DNA of 64,000 bases from Amorphochlora amoebiformis (GCA_054601695.1 BAAHQB010000016.1:248001-312000); one strand, 5' to 3'. Shown: positions 36,650 through 51,775, counted from the stretch's first letter. The notes: generated by a model not told the origin, from the letters alone. Program-made: numbers and translations.

Positions 36650-38935
36650 ATTTAATAAAAATGTATAATATTCATATATGTATTATAAATGTTAATGCAT
36701 ATTAATAGGTGTATGAAAATGTATATTTGAGACATGTATATTTGAGACTTGCGTCCTATATACACGTAATAAAAAATATGAACGTAATGGAAATTACAAA
36801 ATTTAATGTTTGAAGTAGGCCGTACAGTGTCGGTGACTAGCCAAGAAATGAAAGTTCCGGGAACAGTAGGTGGCAACAGCTGCTTGGTCTCCTGGAGCTT
36901 GCGCCAATGCTTGACGAGGTGATCCGGGAATCCAGAGGAGGAGGAGAAAGCGGTCTGCCTCTGCATCTCAGTGTCAACCTGAGCAAAAAATGCGACATTT
37001 AGGACAACCCCACCAATTCCGACACTGTTACCTCTCCGGGAATAACGGTGGAGACGTAAACGGGGACCTCAGCAGTAGGAAACTCCTCCCTCATCATGAG
37101 TGCGATACCGTAGCTTCCGAGCTTGGAAACGCAATAAGGGCCATAGCTAATCGTTGAGGATAATGAAAAAGAATCAACGGTATTGAAGAATAACGAAAAA
37201 GAATCAACGGCATTTTAAATGGATTTAAAGGGTTCTGAGATCAGCTCTTATACTTGGGAAGTCCCTTGCACTCCTTGGCGATGGTGGAAAGGAAGAGGAT
37301 ACGGTTTTTATCGGTATCGGTTTTTCCGAAGTGCTTGTATAGTTCTTGCGTGAGGTACAGCGGACCATTCATGTTAATGCTCATGACCTGCAGGCAACAG
37401 TTAACTTATTTTGTCGATGAGCGACACGCACATGTGATTACCCTCTCCCAATCTTCTACGCCGATGTCCATCATCATTTTGCACGGAGTGTTAACACCAG
37501 CGTTGTGGATGATAGTACGGAGAGTTTTTCCCGACTAAAAAGAGGAAAGAGGAGAACAAAAACACATTCATCGGCACTGGCGACATCTCCAATAAGAATA
37601 GCATTGACCAATCCTTCGCATTTTACACCTTGGTGATAGCATCAGACACAGCCTGGCGACCTTCTTTGGCACGGATATCAGCGAGGACCCCGATCATCTC
37701 TCCCTGAAAAACAACACATCCTTATAATACTTCCGAACCAACTTAGTGGCAAATATTCTCGATTCACTACCTTGAGTCCCATTTCCTTAGCCTTAGCGTC
37801 AGTATCAACAAGCTCCTTCTCAATCGGTCCCATGACGAGCGTCTGTGAAGGAAGCATTGTCATCATCAAAAGGGGGGTTTGTGCTAGCTTGCTCTAACCG
37901 TAATTCCACGCTCCAGGAGCTTGAGGGTGGTGGCCTGACCGATACCGGATCCACCGCCAGTGATGACAAAGATTTCATCATCAGCAATATCGCGACCGGT
38001 GGACATCATGCGGGCAGCCGCGACATAGTTTTTGCGGGCAAATCGACGAATGGTGCTTAGAAATTAAAGCAACCCATTTAGTTCTTTGACTGTCAGAAGT
38101 TTGTCATATAGATTATGAACTGAATTCTACATTTTCCACCAAAAAAGGCTACAACGGCCTTGGGCGAGCAGAATAAGGGGGTTTAGGCTTCCGAACCTGA
38201 GCATGTTGCGGGAGTTTGGCGCCTATCGGGGTTTGGGGAATATAAAGTGGCCGGTAGGGTGTATCCCTGAGATATTTCGAAACTTACCGTTCTGCAATTT
38301 CACCTAGTTTTATTCAACTTAAGCGACGTATTTAGAGGGATAGAGATCTACATTATAGGTCTGAAATATCTTCAGGCGATTCCGGATAGCGCGAAGTTGT
38401 TCGAAAGATTTTTTGGTAAATCAAAAAGGTAAAATCCAGTCTCGGAGGATCCCGGGCAATACCGGATGAAAACCTAGTAATTGTTCGGCCTGGAATGGTG
38501 GGACGCTCGACACCATTTCTCCTCGGACTTGTATTCATGCCATTTGGATTCTCCCGCACCCTAATAAGTTCTGCCCGAACCCTTAGATCATATCGTTCTC
38601 TTGAGGTAATTAGCTTTGGGGCATGCAATCCATTCAAAATCAAGAAATACAATACGTTTGGGGCTCAGAGATAGGTGTCCATGCTGGGGTTCTATTCTTG
38701 GTGTACAGAAGATGTTCGCGAAGTTCTTCACTTCAAGCTGAGATGTGATCGATCAATCCAGGCTACGACGAGAGCATTATACATGACGTTAGGCAAGGTG
38801 CGACGGGGCACGAGCCGAATGCACCCAATGCTTCCCGCGCTCAGCTTACAGGGTATGAATTCCAGAAGACAATGATTGATTATTTGAATACCTTTTTATT
38901 GTGGGGCTTGTAGGGGCAGCGAGAGCAGCTTTCAT
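36360..38935 (-). CDS. Short-chain dehydrogenase/reductase (classical SDR), complete, 323 residues
   Basis: Nine phase-consistent exons: 38892-38935, 37899-38055, 37771-37842, 37629-37703, 37442-37534, 37254-37387, 37032-37146, 36826-36978, 36360-36488. Rossmann NAD(P)-binding motif TGGGSGIG, then HNAGVNT (the NAG motif), the catalytic Ser in RILFLSTIA and YCVSK (Tyr-x3-Lys) are all present, so an active oxidoreductase is expected. The substrate cannot be told; after [13 protein letters not shown] the C-terminus is long, ending LTDAH. The start ATG at 38935 gives a short basic leader ([11 protein letters not shown]) that could be a targeting peptide. That first exon is inferred from phase and splice sites only, across an 836-bp intron. 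Introns here are mostly short and free of TA arrays, unlike its neighbours. Ends tail to tail with the monooxygenase. Confidence 0.92.
38056..38891 (-). other. Intron of the SDR gene, ordinary base composition
   Basis: 836 bp between the inferred first exon and the TGGGSGIG exon. It has almost no TA repeat. A minus-strand frame of 99 codons (38353-38652) lies in it, with no recognisable motif or clear splice sites. I treat it as intronic. Confidence 0.45.
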
Positions 38936-39064
38936 GGCAAGTCTGAGTGTTGGAGTCACTGGGGTTAGATTTGTTTGACTACATTTGTGGCGATACATAT
39001 GCATATACATATGTATGTATATTTAGAAGTAATATAGGAATACGTATGTACATATGTGTATATA

Positions 39065-39115
<51 letters not shown>

Positions 39116-39329
39116 ATATGTATATGTGTGTGTGTGTGTATATATAGATATACACGTATATAATATATATATATATATATATATGTATATATCTATATGT
39201 GTGTATGTGTGTATACATGCATATACATATATAAATATATATATATGTGTATATGTATATGTGTTTGTATATAATATATGTATATATAAAAATGTATATA
39301 AATATATGTATATCTACACAATGTATGTG

Positions 39330-39386
<57 letters not shown>

Positions 39387-39778
39387 GTGGTAATATATAA
39401 TAATACAATAATATTACATTAAAGAATACGTATAGATATATGTAAATATATAATTACACACGTGTGCACATTGGATGTATTTATATGTATATAATGTAAT
39501 TTATATATGCAAATATAATATATATAAACACGCACGTATATTATATATACATATAAATATACATATATACATCATATGTGTATATGTAGAAACATTTTTC
39601 ATACACTTTTCATATATATTACATACACATACCTATACACATTCCCCACAATACAATATCAACTTCCAGCGCGCCATCTTCCCTCAGGCCTCCGCAACCT
39701 CTAAATCCTGCATTACACCCACCTGGCTCAAGGTTCCTCACCCTCTCCTCCCCTTCTCTCCCTCTCGCTCTTTCTCCA
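38936..39778. other. Divergent spacer between SDR and PPOX-like genes, largely TA repeat
   Basis: About 840 bp. 39050-39400 is TA/TG repeat. 39640-39778 is C/T-rich, of ordinary composition, and could be 5' UTR or upstream coding of the PPOX-like gene. No promoter motif can be separated from the repeat. Confidence 0.5.
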
Positions 39779-40016
39779 ATGCCTCCGTCTCCTTCACCTT
39801 CGCGCCATGACTATTGCACGCGATATCAGGACCTTAATGAGTCGATAGAGACAGAAAAAGACGACCCTGCATCCAAGTTTATGACCCTGACGACGCTGTC
39901 GACAGCGAGCGGGCAAGCCGAACCAAGGGGGCGTACTGTTGTGTTTCGGTAGGAAGGATGTTTTAGTTTCGGTGTGTTGAAGGTGTATAGTTAGATAGGT
40001 ATTGTGTATATGTATA

Positions 40017-40049
<33 letters not shown>

Positions 40050-40180
40050 CATACATATACATATATATATATATATATATATGTATATGTATATATGCAT
40101 ATATAATACATATATATATATATACATGTACATGATTTTATGTATATTATATTTATATATATCTATATATATATATACAC

Positions 40181-40212
<32 letters not shown>

Positions 40213-40256
40213 ATACATATAGGTAGTATATTAATGTATAATATGTATAAACATAT

Positions 40257-40313
<57 letters not shown>

Positions 40314-40470
40314 CGTGTGCGTGTGTATATATATATATATATATATAAGTACATATACATTATTTATTTTTAATTTGCATATACACTATACATATAATAT
40401 ATATATATATACACATATATATATATATATATGTATATATATATGTATATATATATATATAATATATATG

Positions 40471-40501
<31 letters not shown>

Positions 40502-40827
40502 GACCTTCCAGTCCTTTCGACATATACACATTTACGTATATAACGTGTTAACATTTGTTTTCATACAGACAATATTGTGTATATATATATATATATATTT
40601 CTTTATAGTATATATATACATATATTTATATGCTCGAATAGCCAAAGACACCTTACTAAACTATATTTATCTGTTTTTCATAATTTCAGTGGATTTTTAG
40701 GCAAAGGGGATGGGCTAGCTCTTAAAGTTATCACGGATGTGCGGAGGTTTATATATATATAATATATGCTAGACATTTTATGTGTATATTATACAAATAC
40801 ACAGATAAATGCACATTTATAGACATG

Positions 40828-40875
<48 letters not shown>

Positions 40876-40903
40876 CACATATATATGTACGTTTGAGCTT
40901 ATG

Positions 40904-40949
<46 letters not shown>

Positions 40950-41097
40950 ATGTATGTATGTATAAACATACATGTATAAACATACACATGAATGTATACA
41001 TATATATATATATATGTATATGTGTATGTATATTTACATATATTTATATTTTCATGTATATGTAAATACATATACACGTATATTTATTAATGTGTTA

Positions 41098-41140
<43 letters not shown>

Positions 41141-41201
41141 GTATGTGGACATACATGTTATATGAATACCTAATCATCCTTCCTCACGTTTTATCTACAT
41201 A

Positions 41202-41261
<60 letters not shown>

Positions 41262-41872
41262 GTATATATATATATATATATATATATTGTGTATATATTA
41301 TATATATATATATGTATTAGATGTATGTGTATGAAATATATATATATATATTCTATTTATCTATATGCATGAGTAGATAAACACATATGTACGTTTATAC
41401 ATACATATACGCGACAAACTATATATATATATATACATATACATATTATATATATATATATATATATTATATTTTAGCTCGGAGCATACATGTGTAGGTG
41501 TTTTATCGTCAGCGATCTGAGCATGATCGCCTCTTCTTTTTTTTCGGTTATTTCTGTATCTTATCTTATCGGTGTGATTTGTAGTGAAAAGATCGACGAA
41601 ATTCGGGCTAATAATAGAGCAGAAATATGCTGGTACTTCAAGGATACAAGGTGATATATATATATATATATATATATATAAATTTATATATAAATATTTT
41701 TTATATATATGTATATATATTATATAATTTATATATATATATGTATGTATATATATATAGTGTATATCTCTCCTTCATATATACACACATATATATGTAT
41801 ACAAGTAGATATGTAAAATATAAAACTATATGTATATACGTATATAAATATATATATACCTGCATAATATAT

Positions 41873-41921
<49 letters not shown>

Positions 41922-42953
41922 ATATATATATATATATTCATTTTTACTAATGATAAACGACACATATTATGCATACTTAATAAATTACACATAACAAATA
42001 AAAGAATTAATTTACGTATACATATTTACATATATATATTTGGGTATATATATATATATAATACATACATCATATATATATATATATATGTAACTACGCA
42101 TGCTTCAGATTGTACTAATTATCCTATCTAAAAAAATTAGGTTTTACATCATATTTACCACCTTAGAGAGAGAGGTTAGGACGAACAAGAGAATCATATA
42201 AGTTTATAACCTTCCAGAGAACAATATCGCCTCAGGGGTAGTCTGGATGTCATATCGCACGACGAGAAAAATAGCGAAAGGTGTATGTATGTATGTATAA
42301 TGTATGCATGTATGTATGTATGTATATGTATGTATGTATATATGTATGTACGTACGTATGTATGTATGTATGTATGTATGTATTTGTGTAAATGTACATA
42401 TAGTTTGTATTTATGTTGCATGACGAGGGGAATACTGAAAGTTGAAAATAATATATAAATATATATATACATATATATATATATGTATAATGTGTATATA
42501 TATATATATATATGTATGCATATATACATATATAATATATATATATATATATTATGTTTGTACATATATATATATATACATATATATATATACATATTAC
42601 GTAACACCGAATCCTTCTTAGTCTCCTCTCTCTCCTTCTATCTCGTATTATGTGCAATATATACATATACATATATATATATATATATACATATATACGA
42701 AAGAAATCTAGAGGTATACACAGACATACACGTACATATTTATATTCTAATATAGACATATGTATATAAACGCATACACATATACATCTATTACATATAT
42801 ATATATATATATATATATACGTATATGTTTACGTATGTATTATTCGACCAGACTAGGCTGGTGGCAGTCCCAATGGAAGTCGTTGTCACCAGGAATGCGG
42901 CAGTCGTATGAATGGCCTGCTCCAGGTATACACGGATAACGAGTATATACATA

Positions 42954-42989
<36 letters not shown>

Positions 42990-43066
42990 TTGTATATGTA
43001 TATGTAATATTCAAAACATGTTCACCATCACCCTTTCCCTGGCTGTCTCTCTTACCCTGTGACTTA

Positions 43067-43099
<33 letters not shown>

Positions 43100-43174
43100 C
43101 CCGCAGGCGTCCTCCGGTCCTCTGCGGATGAAGACACAGCGGATTTTCTCGATCCATCGCCAAGTGAAAGCCCC

Positions 43175-43226
<52 letters not shown>

Positions 43227-43477
43227 ATATATATATGTGTGTGTGTGTGTGTAATTATGCGATATATGCATAAATTTATTCAGATCTTATAGGTGTATAA
43301 GATATAGTAGATATTCTATTTTTCTCGATTTGTACAAGGGTTAGAGTTAGGGTTAGCGTTAGGGTTAGGTTAGGATATGTATTTGTATGTGTATTTATAT
43401 TTATATATGTGTATTCTGTATGAATGTATATATGTATGAATGTATATATACATAGGCACATATATACAAATATATAT

Positions 43478-43508
<31 letters not shown>

Positions 43509-43563
43509 GTATGTATTTATAATAATATATACGAAAATAATTAAGTATAAATATGTATTATAT

Positions 43564-43609
<46 letters not shown>

Positions 43610-44225
43610 TATATATATATATATATGTATACATATATAGTATATGCGTATAGCCCAAACTACTGCCTCCTCCTGTTAAGAGTGGAGTGTGTCGATTATC
43701 TCAACTTACGCTCAAAGCCGCAGATACGGAAGGTATATATTTACATGTTATTTGCGTCAATGATGAAATCTGCCTATTTTTTACACACATTGTCTCACTC
43801 TCTAGCTTTCTCTCTCTCTCTTTCTCTCTCTCTCTCTTTTTCTCTCTCTCTCGCTCTCTCTCTCTCTTTTCTCCCTCTTTCTCTCTCTCTCTCTATTTCT
43901 CTTCCTTACTCTCTCTCTCTCTTTTCCTCACTACAACCATATATGTATACACTTATGTGTCTATATATATGTATATATACACATATATATCATATATTTA
44001 TGTACATATATATATATTACATATATATGTGTGTATATATATATAATATTCATATATATACATATATGTATGTTTTTACTAGGAACATGGCCGGTAAGGT
44101 GGCACCCCTCCTAACCCTACATATATACATATATATGTATCTGTATATATATATATATATACACATATATACATACATTACATATATAGATAAATATATA
44201 ACTAATGTGGCGCCCCACCTTAACC

Positions 44226-44296
<71 letters not shown>

Positions 44297-44363
44297 TATG
44301 TATATATATTATACATATATTATATACATATATAGCTGAGATAGGGCCCAACCATAACCCTAT

Positions 44364-44394
<31 letters not shown>

Positions 44395-44703
44395 TATATA
44401 TATACATATACATGTGCATATATATGTGTATATATGGAGCTAAGCTCGTGGATATTGGTATTCATGATTGTATACATACACACATAAAAACAACATACAT
44501 ATATAAATATATATATATATATATATATGTATAGCTAAGCTATTGGATATAGGTATTCATCATTGTATTTACATATGCCCATAGAAGCAACGTATGCATA
44601 TTGATATAGCTAAGCTATTGGATATAGGTATTCATCATTGTATATACATATGCCCATAGAAGCAACGTATGCATATTGATATACACCACACATACACGGA
44701 CAC

Positions 44704-44747
<44 letters not shown>

Positions 44748-44840
44748 ATGAGACACATATATATCTCATTTTCCGTGTTTTAGGTGCATGAGGTATCATC
44801 TGAAGGGGCTAAATGGACGGTGAAGAGGGTGAACCCGTAG
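39779..44840 (+). CDS. Pyridoxamine 5'-phosphate oxidase-like FMN-binding protein (Alr4036/Pyridox_oxase_2 type), 8 exons
   Basis: Exons: 39779-39948, 40690-40746, 41585-41650, 42218-42280, 42852-42925, 43107-43176, 43654-43732, 44784-44840; 211 residues, all junctions in phase. [64 protein letters not shown], then [19 protein letters not shown] and a final KWTVKRVNP are the successive blocks of this split-barrel flavoprotein family, which binds FMN and is related to the enzyme making pyridoxal phosphate. True activity of the subfamily is not settled. The start is uncertain: the ATG at 39779 is the first in the exon, but the frame stays open upstream to about 39650, and the usual N-terminal helix (W...L...AL) is not evident, so an upstream exon may exist. 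A CT-rich tract fills part of the last intron. Confidence 0.88.
43795..43935 (+). repeat. (CT)n polypyrimidine tract in the last intron of the PPOX-like gene
   Basis: About 140 bp almost entirely of CTCTCT/TTTCTC on the transcribed (plus) strand, 60 bp after the donor at 43733 and about 850 bp before the acceptor at 44783. It is too far from the acceptor to be its own pyrimidine tract. Confidence 0.85.
44433..44686. repeat. 75-bp tandem duplication plus a diverged third copy
   Basis: Units starting ATAGCTAAGCTATTGGATAT at 44531 and 44606 are nearly identical over 75 bp. A shorter diverged copy (AGCTAAGCTCGTGGATATTG) starts near 44435. All lie in the last intron of the PPOX-like gene. Confidence 0.85.
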
Positions 44841-44966
44841 ATTTTAATGTGTGCTGATATGGGTCCGGGAATGTCCCGCAGCCTAAGATTTGAGTTTTTT
44901 GAATTTGAGGAACACTTTTCAGATTTGTGAAAACTATATATAGACTAGATATGTGTGTGTATCGTC

Positions 44967-45029
<63 letters not shown>

Positions 45030-45087
45030 TACATATATATATAAGATATATATTTATATATGGATACATATATATATATAGAGTATA

Positions 45088-45126
<39 letters not shown>

Positions 45127-45129
45127 TAA

Positions 45130-45700
45130 CATCTAGTATTGTATCGGTAGTTGTGAATAGCTTACATCCCCTAGTACCAGTAGTACTAGACTCATATTAT
45201 ATACCTCGTAGACCTCGATACTCGAGGTATACTAGGTATACTGTAGATATCAATTCATGAGATATCTAGATATATTAGTTGATTGTACAAATATGCATGT
45301 AGACGTTAATCAAGTAGCTATCAACTTCTCTGGAGTAGATTCATGAACTTGAACTAGATCTAGTAGATGCCAGAGCAGATGTCTACTGGTGCTATAGTAT
45401 AGCTAGTAACAGTAGGTAAGGGCAGTCAAAATGCTATGCATGATGTCGCGATTCAATAGTCTTAATAAGGTACAAATTTAGTCACCGCTGAATTTCCAAT
45501 ACGCTAGCTAGATTAGATACAACAGACACGGCTGGATTTCAGATAAACTAGTTACAACAGACGTCCCAAGACGCCCAAACTCCTACAACGAAAACTGGGG
45601 ATCAACCTTGGCCACCCCTGGAATGAAGTTGGAAGGTGATGTCCTGAAGGACCATCAGTAGGCTGAAGGCTTGGGAGGATATCTGTAGGTGTATGTTTGT
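45130..45700. other. CTAG-rich convergent spacer after the PPOX-like gene
   Basis: About 570 bp without TA arrays. CTAG occurs about eleven times between 45130 and 45560, far above chance. The right part (about 45600-45690, minus strand) has a coding-like piece, DITFQLHSRGGQ, with plausible splice sites, possibly the next exon of the minus-strand pieces at 46288-46693. Not assigned further. Confidence 0.4.
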
Positions 45701-45766
45701 GTATACATTTATGTTATGTCTGTTCATTTCTATATGTAGTAGATAAATATCTCAGTGTATATATTT

Positions 45767-45801
<35 letters not shown>

Positions 45802-46050
45802 AATATATATTATATATACATATGTATGTGTGTAATATATGTACATATATACGTATAAATATTTGTTTATGTTTACACATATACATATAAATATTTGTTT
45901 TATGTTTACACATATATACATATACATCCACTAGTACACATATTCGTATACACCCACTACACATATTTACTTACTATGATACATACATATGTAAATATGT
46001 ATATATATATATGTATATTATATATATATATATATATATAATATTATATA

Positions 46051-46081
<31 letters not shown>

Positions 46082-46187
46082 TTATTGTGTAATTAATTAC
46101 TAGTTAGTGATATGTACTTATATACTTATACCAGGCATATTACTAAAGATGAACTGTTAATAAATTTTAAGTATATATATGTATATA

Positions 46188-46238
<51 letters not shown>

Positions 46239-46287
46239 AAACGCAAATACATGTACACTTTTCTTTATATGTATGATACAATATCAC

Positions 46288-46565
46288 ATTAGAAAGCCTG
46301 ATCGCCGACACATCAAGCGGACCCAGATTTGACTCTGCAGTCGAACGAATCTTGGTTATCTGAAATATTTATGAGTAAATGTAAGTACACCTGTATATAT
46401 ATATTCATATATAAAGGTGTAAACGTATATACGTTTATCTCTTTATATATAGAGAAGACACACAAACATTTATATATATATATACATATGTATATATATA
46501 TATATATATATATAATACCTATATACATGTACATATGTAGATATACATATGAATATATTATATAC

Positions 46566-46607
<42 letters not shown>

Positions 46608-46693
46608 AGATACTTGTATGTATATATTTATGGAAATGTACAGACAAGTTTTTGAAGATCCCTCGACCATGTTGAGTGTGTAGTTTCCAGAAG
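46288..46693 (-). CDS. Two coding-like exons of an unrecognised minus-strand gene
   Basis: Exons 46646-46693 ([16 protein letters not shown]) and 46288-46359 ([20 protein letters not shown]...) have AG/GT borders and join in phase 0, with ordinary codon use in a sea of TA repeats. An ATG at 47196 (MDLEK, then GTTTGC) would also join in phase 0 as a first exon, only 20 bp beyond the stop of the next minus-strand gene. They could instead be downstream exons of that gene. No family recognised. Confidence 0.4.
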
Positions 46694-46888
46694 CTGATTG
46701 TGTACATATATATATACATGTATATATATGTATATATATATATATGTATATATACATATAGATTATTATTATGTACATGAGTGTACCTATATATATATAT
46801 ATACATAGATATATATTGTACATATGTACATATGTACATATCTATATAATTATTGTACATATGTATATATGTACACACACATATATAT

Positions 46889-46968
<80 letters not shown>

Positions 46969-46974
46969 ACATAC

Positions 46975-47006
<32 letters not shown>

Positions 47007-47134
47007 TATATATATATGTATATGTATATGTATATATAATATATATATATTTATATATATATATATGATGTGTAAGTATCACATGCATGTGCGCCAAACC
47101 TTTTTCAGACCCATGATCGTTCGATAGCATATAT

Positions 47135-47167
<33 letters not shown>

Positions 47168-47216
47168 ACAACAAAGCAAACCTTTTCTAGATCCATGATA
47201 GCCCTCGTCCGAAGAA

Positions 47217-48483
47217 CTAGCGATAGCGTTTCCTAAAGTTATTACCAATCATTGCCAATATTCCGATTACAATGTAGGCCTTGGGCCCCATAGAAGGCTG
47301 AGAGTGAAAAAGAAACGGAGAAGGGGAGATAGTGAGAGAATAGATAGATGAAGAGCGAGGAGAGATAGTGAAAAAGCGAAAAGGCGATACTCGCGAAGAG
47401 ACAATGAGGGGATTCGAAAAGAGAGGGAGGGAAATATACATACATATATATATATGTATGTATATATTATATACACACATATACGCACATATATATATAT
47501 ATACACACACGCACACACACATACATATACATACATATATACATACATACATACATCAAGAGAGAGAGCAAGAACGAGATGACGAGGAAACAAGAGCGAC
47601 AATGAGAGCGAGGGCTAGAAAAAGAGATACAAATGAGTGCAGGAGGAGGAAGGATGAGAGAGAGAGGGAGTGGAGAGGAGAGACAGAGAGAGATAGAGAG
47701 AGTGAGAAGAAGTGATGAGAGAGAGAAGAGGTAGATTGAGGGAAAGCATGTATCGTCATACCTGGGCCTCAGGGTCATTCGCACTCACATCCTTGAGGGA
47801 TCTAGTCCAGAGTTGAGCCCTATATGATGTAACACAAGGTATATATTGTATGTGTATAAATGTGTATGTAGGGATATAAGATGTGTGTGAGTTAATGTAT
47901 TTATACACACACACATATATATATATATACATTTGAATATAATATCATAAAACACGTTAATATATATAAATGTTCAAATATGAAAACATGTGTTTTAACA
48001 CATATTACATCTATATTTATAAATATATGTATATTATATATATATATATACACACTTATATGCGTCTGAATATAAGTATCAAAATAATGTGAATAAATAC
48101 CATTTCTATATTAGCATACAATATATATATATATATATATAAACATTTAACCATTCTCTGAAGTCAAGAAGGGCATAACCTTCCTTGCTCATTTCTACAA
48201 CCTGTACATATATATATATATATATTATTGTATCTATGTACATATTTCTATTATGTGCATATCAAAATTATATATATTTGCGTATGTATACACTATCTAA
48301 TACACAAACAATAAATGCATAAATGTATAGTTAAACGATATCTATGTACAGCGTATACGTATGCTTCAGTGTATATAAACCTTTTTCTCAAATGCTATCG
48401 CAGCCTTATCAATCAGCTCAAACGCTTGTACCTTAATACATAGACGTTATGAATAAATATTACATATATATAGATACATATAG

Positions 48484-48517
<34 letters not shown>

Positions 48518-48819
48518 CTGTATATTATGTTTGTGTGTTAATATGTATATATACATACGTATATATATATATATATACATGTACATGTGTATAATAGATA
48601 AACATGTATGTGCATGTATGCATACCACCTTAACTTCCTGAGGTAGAGGCTCTAATTGATGCTCTACTTCTCTAGCTATTAGCTCACTACCCGCCTGATG
48701 TATGCATTTCATCATTTTTGTCAATTTTTTCGGGTGTTTTAAATTTCTTAGTTTTCATACATTATATCTGTGTACGTAGACACATAGTTATGCGTAATTA
48801 AAGAAGATGTAGATAACAA

Positions 48820-48879
<60 letters not shown>

Positions 48880-49019
48880 ATGCATACAAATTAGGTTATA
48901 TACATAGATGTTTTAGACTTTTATATTATTCTCTCTTTCCTCTCTAATACATTTTACATACATTTAAACATTTGCTAATTCTGTTTCTGGGCATGTAATA
49001 TTGTATATATATATATATG

Positions 49020-49050
<31 letters not shown>

Positions 49051-49283
49051 GTACGTATATATATATATATTATATATATATATATATATACCATAGCCAT
49101 GACGCCAACTAGTTGTATAGGGGCAAGCTTGGCGAGCGTTAGCCTCGCGATACTCTCTAATCCTTAATGGAATATATATATATATATATATATATATTTG
49201 TATGTATATATAACATACATATTAATACATGTGTATGTATATATATTATATATATATATATATATCTGTAATACACGTATACG

Positions 49284-49321
<38 letters not shown>

Positions 49322-49860
49322 TATATATATGTATACACATATACATATATATATATATATATATATGAATATATACATATGTATATATATATATATATGT
49401 ATATATGTAACATATACGAACACAATTTTTACAAAAAATATTGATCGTATACAACACGAAATATAAATGAAAAAGAAAAGAAACAGGCTTTAATTTCGAT
49501 TAAAATCAACCTTGCGTAAAACCAGGCAAGTTCTCCTCAACAACGGGAGGCACTTGCGTTCGCACCCAGAATCCCGTACGTATCCTACTTTGCACCTAAG
49601 TTTATACGATTACATGTATTAAATATAGTTCTGTAAGTAAGTATATTTATACATATATATATATATATATATGTATTGTTAAAGCAACAATATAAATAGC
49701 ATAAGGGATCCAGTTCGAAAATAGATATCCATAGGGTGTTTAAATTATGTACGTTGAAACGCTTTTTGAGCCATCCGATAGTCGGGACCACACCCTTCCT
49801 CCACACCCATCTAAACGTATATATAAAATATGTATATGAGTACATATGCAATATACACAC

Positions 49861-49895
<35 letters not shown>

Positions 49896-49931
49896 CATAT
49901 ATTTATACATTTCGAAATGGATTTTCATTTC

Positions 49932-49975
<44 letters not shown>

Positions 49976-50549
49976 TATATATATTTGTACAGTTGTGTAC
50001 ATTTATACTATTTTAGCCATATATGTAAACGTGTAGTATGATTATATACATATATATATATATACATATCATTACCGTGTTCCTGGAATCCTAACAAGGA
50101 TATGCAACACCTTCAAAGCCTTCTCCATCCTATATATACATATATGTATATATATATATGTGTGTGTGTACATGTATATATATATATATAAGGTATACAG
50201 ATATATAAATACTTCATACATCTTCTCCATCCTATATATATATATATATAGCTCTATATATTCACATATGTGCAATACATATACACAAACACAAGCACAA
50301 GGAGAAATGAAAACTAAGAAGAAAGCAATTTAAAAATTAGAGAAGAGAAAACCGGGAAGGAACAAGAGAAAGAAGACGAGAAGAGAAAGATAGCAGAGCA
50401 AGGCGGGAAAGGAGAGAAAACGAAAGAAACAAGAACACAAACCCAAAAAAAAAAAAAGTGTTCCAGCAATGTGATTCCCACCTCGGGCCCACAGTCCTAT
50501 TCTGCCATTCCGTCCTGGTGGACACCACACTCCCAACCTAAGCATTGTA

Positions 50550-50586
<37 letters not shown>

Positions 50587-51451
50587 AATATACATAATAT
50601 CCACATATATAATATACATATGAATATATTTTACAAATATTTTTATAAATGCGTATGTAGGTACATATATAAATACGTATATAAATATATGTATATAATC
50701 ATATGTATATCTCTATATATATACATTATGCACATACATACACATACATATGTGTATACATATATATATACACACATACACATATATATATATGCTGCCG
50801 AGACCATATGCTGCCGAGACCAGTAAAATTGAAGCAGACCGGTGTAGAAAGGGATAGGGATAAGGTCAGGGAGAATGAGATTGTAGGGTTCAGAGACGAT
50901 TTGGGAGCATGGATTAATAAGATGTTAGCATAGTATCGACCCTGCGGTTGTATCTTGATATACGCCCTAGAATTCTAATGAGGCATCTCCATCTGAGGTG
51001 TGCATAATTATTTAAAGATTTTTGTATGTATGTATATATATATATATATATACATATACTATAGGTACATACGTATATTTTAGATATGTGTATGAATGTG
51101 CATGAGGCAAATGTGTAATATACATGTATACATATATATATATATATTATATATATGTATGTATATATATTACATGTTATATGCAATACCCAGGAAATCT
51201 ATTGACGTCACGGGGTTCAGTTGTTGGGTCTGAAGATATATATTTTTTATGTATGTATGTAAAATAATATAAACATGTACAAATGTACATATATGTATAT
51301 ATAAATATGTATTTATATATATATATATTTACAAATAAAGATGTATAACATATAAATAAAATATGCGAGTGATATAAATATATTCGAATCATACATATGT
51401 GCATTTAATATGTTCCGTGTACTAAATTCGTTTTTTTTAGAAATATTACAT

Positions 51452-51485
<34 letters not shown>

Positions 51486-51729
51486 CGAGTACATACAAAT
51501 GTGCATTTGATATGTTTCGTTTATTATATTCGATTTTCTTTTTTATATAGAAATATTACATATATCTATGTACATATATGTATAATATATATATATATAT
51601 GTATATATATATGTATATATATATTATATAGTGATAGTCCACCAGCATCTAAAGATTCCCGATATATCCACAGGGATATGAGTTGCCGTAAAACTTGCCG
51701 CGTCGATGGACGACCCTGCAGTATATATT

Positions 51730-51775
<46 letters not shown>

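Noticed and set aside
44094-44360. Three similar G/C-rich boxes between TA arrays as small exons
   Set aside because: They are short telomere-like pieces (CCTAACCCTA type) without consistent frame, inside the last intron of the PPOX-like gene.
50780-50936. Plus-strand frame [20 protein letters not shown] and onward
   Set aside because: No splice partners or family; it lies in an intron of the minus-strand gene and overlaps the edge of a phase-supported minus exon.
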